Source of the DNA: Patescibacteria group bacterium | GTDB taxonomy: Bacteria > Patescibacteriota > Patescibacteriia > UBA2591 > PGYQ01 | Assembly: GCA_020057535.1 (NCBI GenBank) | Contig: JAGVFS010000065.1 | Span: forward strand, 1-7,407 | Direction of reading: 5' to 3' | DNA: 7,407 nucleotides | Shown here: positions 6,332-7,407 of the stretch, in pieces | Layout: each line of letters begins with the position of its first letter | Numbering within the stretch: the stretch's first letter is position 1 | Made by a program: the position numbers and the translations under genes | The notes under the pieces: model-generated | The model's input: the letters and a program-made list of their open reading frames with translations, nothing else | Databases searched by the model: none | Told to the model about the DNA's origin: nothing

Positions 6332-7213
6332 ATGCTTATTAGTTTAGATGTTGGAGCGAGTAAAATTATTTGCGCTTTTGTTGATGATAATTTAAAATTA
6401 AAAAAAATAAAAATTGCAACTCAAACAAAAAAGGGTAAACATTTTGTTTTACAAAATATTTTTGATGTGATAAAAAAAAATTGGAATAAGGATGTAAAAA
6501 AAATATGCATAGGATTTGCCGGAAGAATTGATATTAAAAAAGGAGTAATTATTGAAGCGCTAAATTTTACTAAAAATTTTAAAAATATTTATTTAAAAAA
6601 AATTTTAGAAAAAGAATTTAAGGTTCCGGTATTTTTAAGCAATGACGCTCAATGTTTTACTTTGGGAGAGAGTATTTTTGGAGCAGGCAAAAAATACAAT
6701 GTGATTTTAGGATTTACTTTGGGAACTGGAATTGGCGCGGGAATAATAATAAATAAAAAATCATATTATGGAGCTCATTATTTAATCAGTGAAATTAGTC
6801 ATCATGTAATTATTGAAAAAAATGGATTAAAGTGTAATTGTGGAAAGCGAGGGTGTTTTGAAGCGGCTGCTTCAGGAATTGCTTTGGAAAAATATTATAA
6901 AATTTTAACAGGAAAAGAAAAAACAAGCATAGAGATTAACATGGAAGCTTTGCAAAATAAAAAAATAGCTCAGAAAGCTATTTTAAAAGTTGCTAAAAAT
7001 CTTGGCATAGGATTGGCTTATTTTATAAATATTTTTGATCCAAATATTGTTATTTTAGGCGGCGGTTTAAGTGAAATTAAAATGCTTTATAAACCAGCTA
7101 TCATTGAAATGAAAAAACATTTAGCGAATAAAAGTTTATTTAAAATTCCGATAGTTAAATCTAAACTTGGAGAAGACGCAATAATTTTGGGAGCAACTAA
7201 ATTGGTAGAGTAA
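6332..7213 (+). CDS. ROK-family protein, probable sugar kinase
   Basis: This 293-residue protein has the layout of the ROK (repressor, ORF, kinase) family, whose members phosphorylate glucose, fructose, N-acetylmannosamine or similar sugars, or act as sugar-responsive repressors. It begins with the DVGASK phosphate loop (residues 6-11). The catalytic pair N104-D105 lies in SNDAQ, followed by the glycine-rich GTGIGAGII (131-139). The zinc motif has H157 or H158 with C168, C170 and C175 (CNCGKRGC), and GGGLS is at 243-247. There is no N-terminal winged helix, so it looks like a kinase, not a repressor. The family's GExGH segment reads SEISH here, with both glycines changed to serine while Glu and His remain. 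The substrate cannot be named from sequence; glucose or ManNAc are typical options. It is transcribed away from infB and is followed by tRNA-Gly. Confidence 0.85.
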   Translation: MLISLDVGASKIICAFVDDNLKLKKIKIATQTKKGKHFVLQNIFDVIKKNWNKDVKKICIGFAGRIDIKKGVIIEALNFTKNFKNIYLKKILEKEFKVPVFLSNDAQCFTLGESIFGAGKKYNVILGFTLGTGIGAGIIINKKSYYGAHYLISEISHHVIIEKNGLKCNCGKRGCFEAAASGIALEKYYKILTGKEKTSIEINMEALQNKKIAQKAILKVAKNLGIGLAYFINIFDPNIVILGGGLSEIKMLYKPAIIEMKKHLANKSLFKIPIVKSKLGEDAIILGATKLVE

Positions 7214-7230
7214 TTTTCAATTTATAATTT

Positions 7231-7289
7231 CGTTAAATACCATTTTACAATTTTCAAACTTTAATGTGTTGATTAAAAATTATTTAACG
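7231..7289. repeat. 9-bp inverted repeat with a long loop downstream of the ROK gene
   Basis: CGTTAAATA (7231-7239) and TATTTAACG (7281-7289) are exact inverted copies separated by 41 bases. They lie between the ROK stop codon and the tRNA. The loop is too long for a standard intrinsic terminator and the right arm is followed by GGGGA, not a U tract. A paired binding site or a chance repeat is more likely. Nothing else is seen in 7214-7332. Confidence 0.25.
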
Positions 7290-7332
7290 GGGGATGAATA
7301 AAAATTAGAAATATAAAATAAATTTTATGTAC

Positions 7333-7407
7333 GCGGGTATCGTATAGTGGCTATTATATTACCTTGCCAAGGTAGAGATACGGGTTCGATTCCCGTTACC
7401 CGCTCCA
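7333..7407 (+). tRNA. tRNA-Gly (anticodon GCC)
   Basis: A full cloverleaf can be drawn. The acceptor stem GCGGGTA (7333-7339) pairs with TACCCGC (7397-7403) over 7 bp. The D arm GTAT/TTAT is weak, with a mismatch at 13-22 and a G-U at 10-25. The anticodon stem TTACC/GGTAG encloses loop TTGCCAA with anticodon GCC at 7366-7368. The T arm ACGGG/CCCGT has loop TTCGATT. Discriminator T is at 7404 and an encoded CCA at 7405-7407 ends the window. Confidence 0.96.

Noticed and set aside
7312..7319. TATAAAAT as a -10 box of tRNA-Gly
   Set aside because: It is at a fitting distance from the tRNA, but no -35 is seen 16-18 bases upstream, and such strings are common in this sequence.
7333..7407. tRNA 3' end as an integration site of a mobile element
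   Set aside because: No integrase gene or second copy of the tRNA 3' end is in the window. The window simply ends at the CCA.

Overview
The window is a very AT-rich stretch of bacterial chromosome with short intergenic gaps. It carries a compact initiation factor 2, a 126-residue RbfA, two tandem TraG/VirD4-like ATPases of a kind common in Candidate Phyla Radiation (Patescibacteria) genomes, a ROK-family kinase-like gene and a tRNA-Gly. The IF2 sequence and the ATPases' CxxC-x17-CxxC tail look Parcubacteria-like, but that placement is recall of family character, not a search. The intact genes (656, 618, 293 and 126 codons) have no in-frame TGA, so the recoding of UGA as glycine known in Gracilibacteria and Absconditabacteria does not apply here.

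Layout. Four genes read leftward from about 6190: infB, rbfA, a broken TraG/VirD4-like ATPase gene (3662-2163) and an intact paralogue (1990-134). To the right, reading rightward, are a ROK-family gene (6332-7213) and tRNA-Gly(GCC) (7333-7407), whose encoded CCA is the last three bases of the window. The 140 bp between infB and the ROK gene form a divergent promoter region with an 18-bp palindrome. No gap exceeds 175 bp, and no insertion sequence, CRISPR array or RNA gene other than the tRNA was seen.

How the genes relate. infB and rbfA are translation and ribosome-maturation housekeeping genes that often sit together. The two ATPases downstream are tandem paralogues that keep Walker A, Walker B and an AHQY motif. 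The intact copy adds two CxxC-x17-CxxC zinc-knuckle-like modules at its C-terminus. The other copy lacks them, has lost two arginines conserved in its sibling, and carries three single-nucleotide lesions: a one-base deletion in an A run, a TGG-to-TGA nonsense change and a one-base insertion in another A/T run. These fit a young pseudogene, although homopolymer sequencing error could explain two of them.

None of the protein genes has a recognisable Shine-Dalgarno sequence. The best infB promoter candidate would start transcription only about three bases before the ATG, which suggests an almost leaderless mRNA. I saw no complete novel system. The ATPase pair and the divergent control region are the parts most worth a second look.
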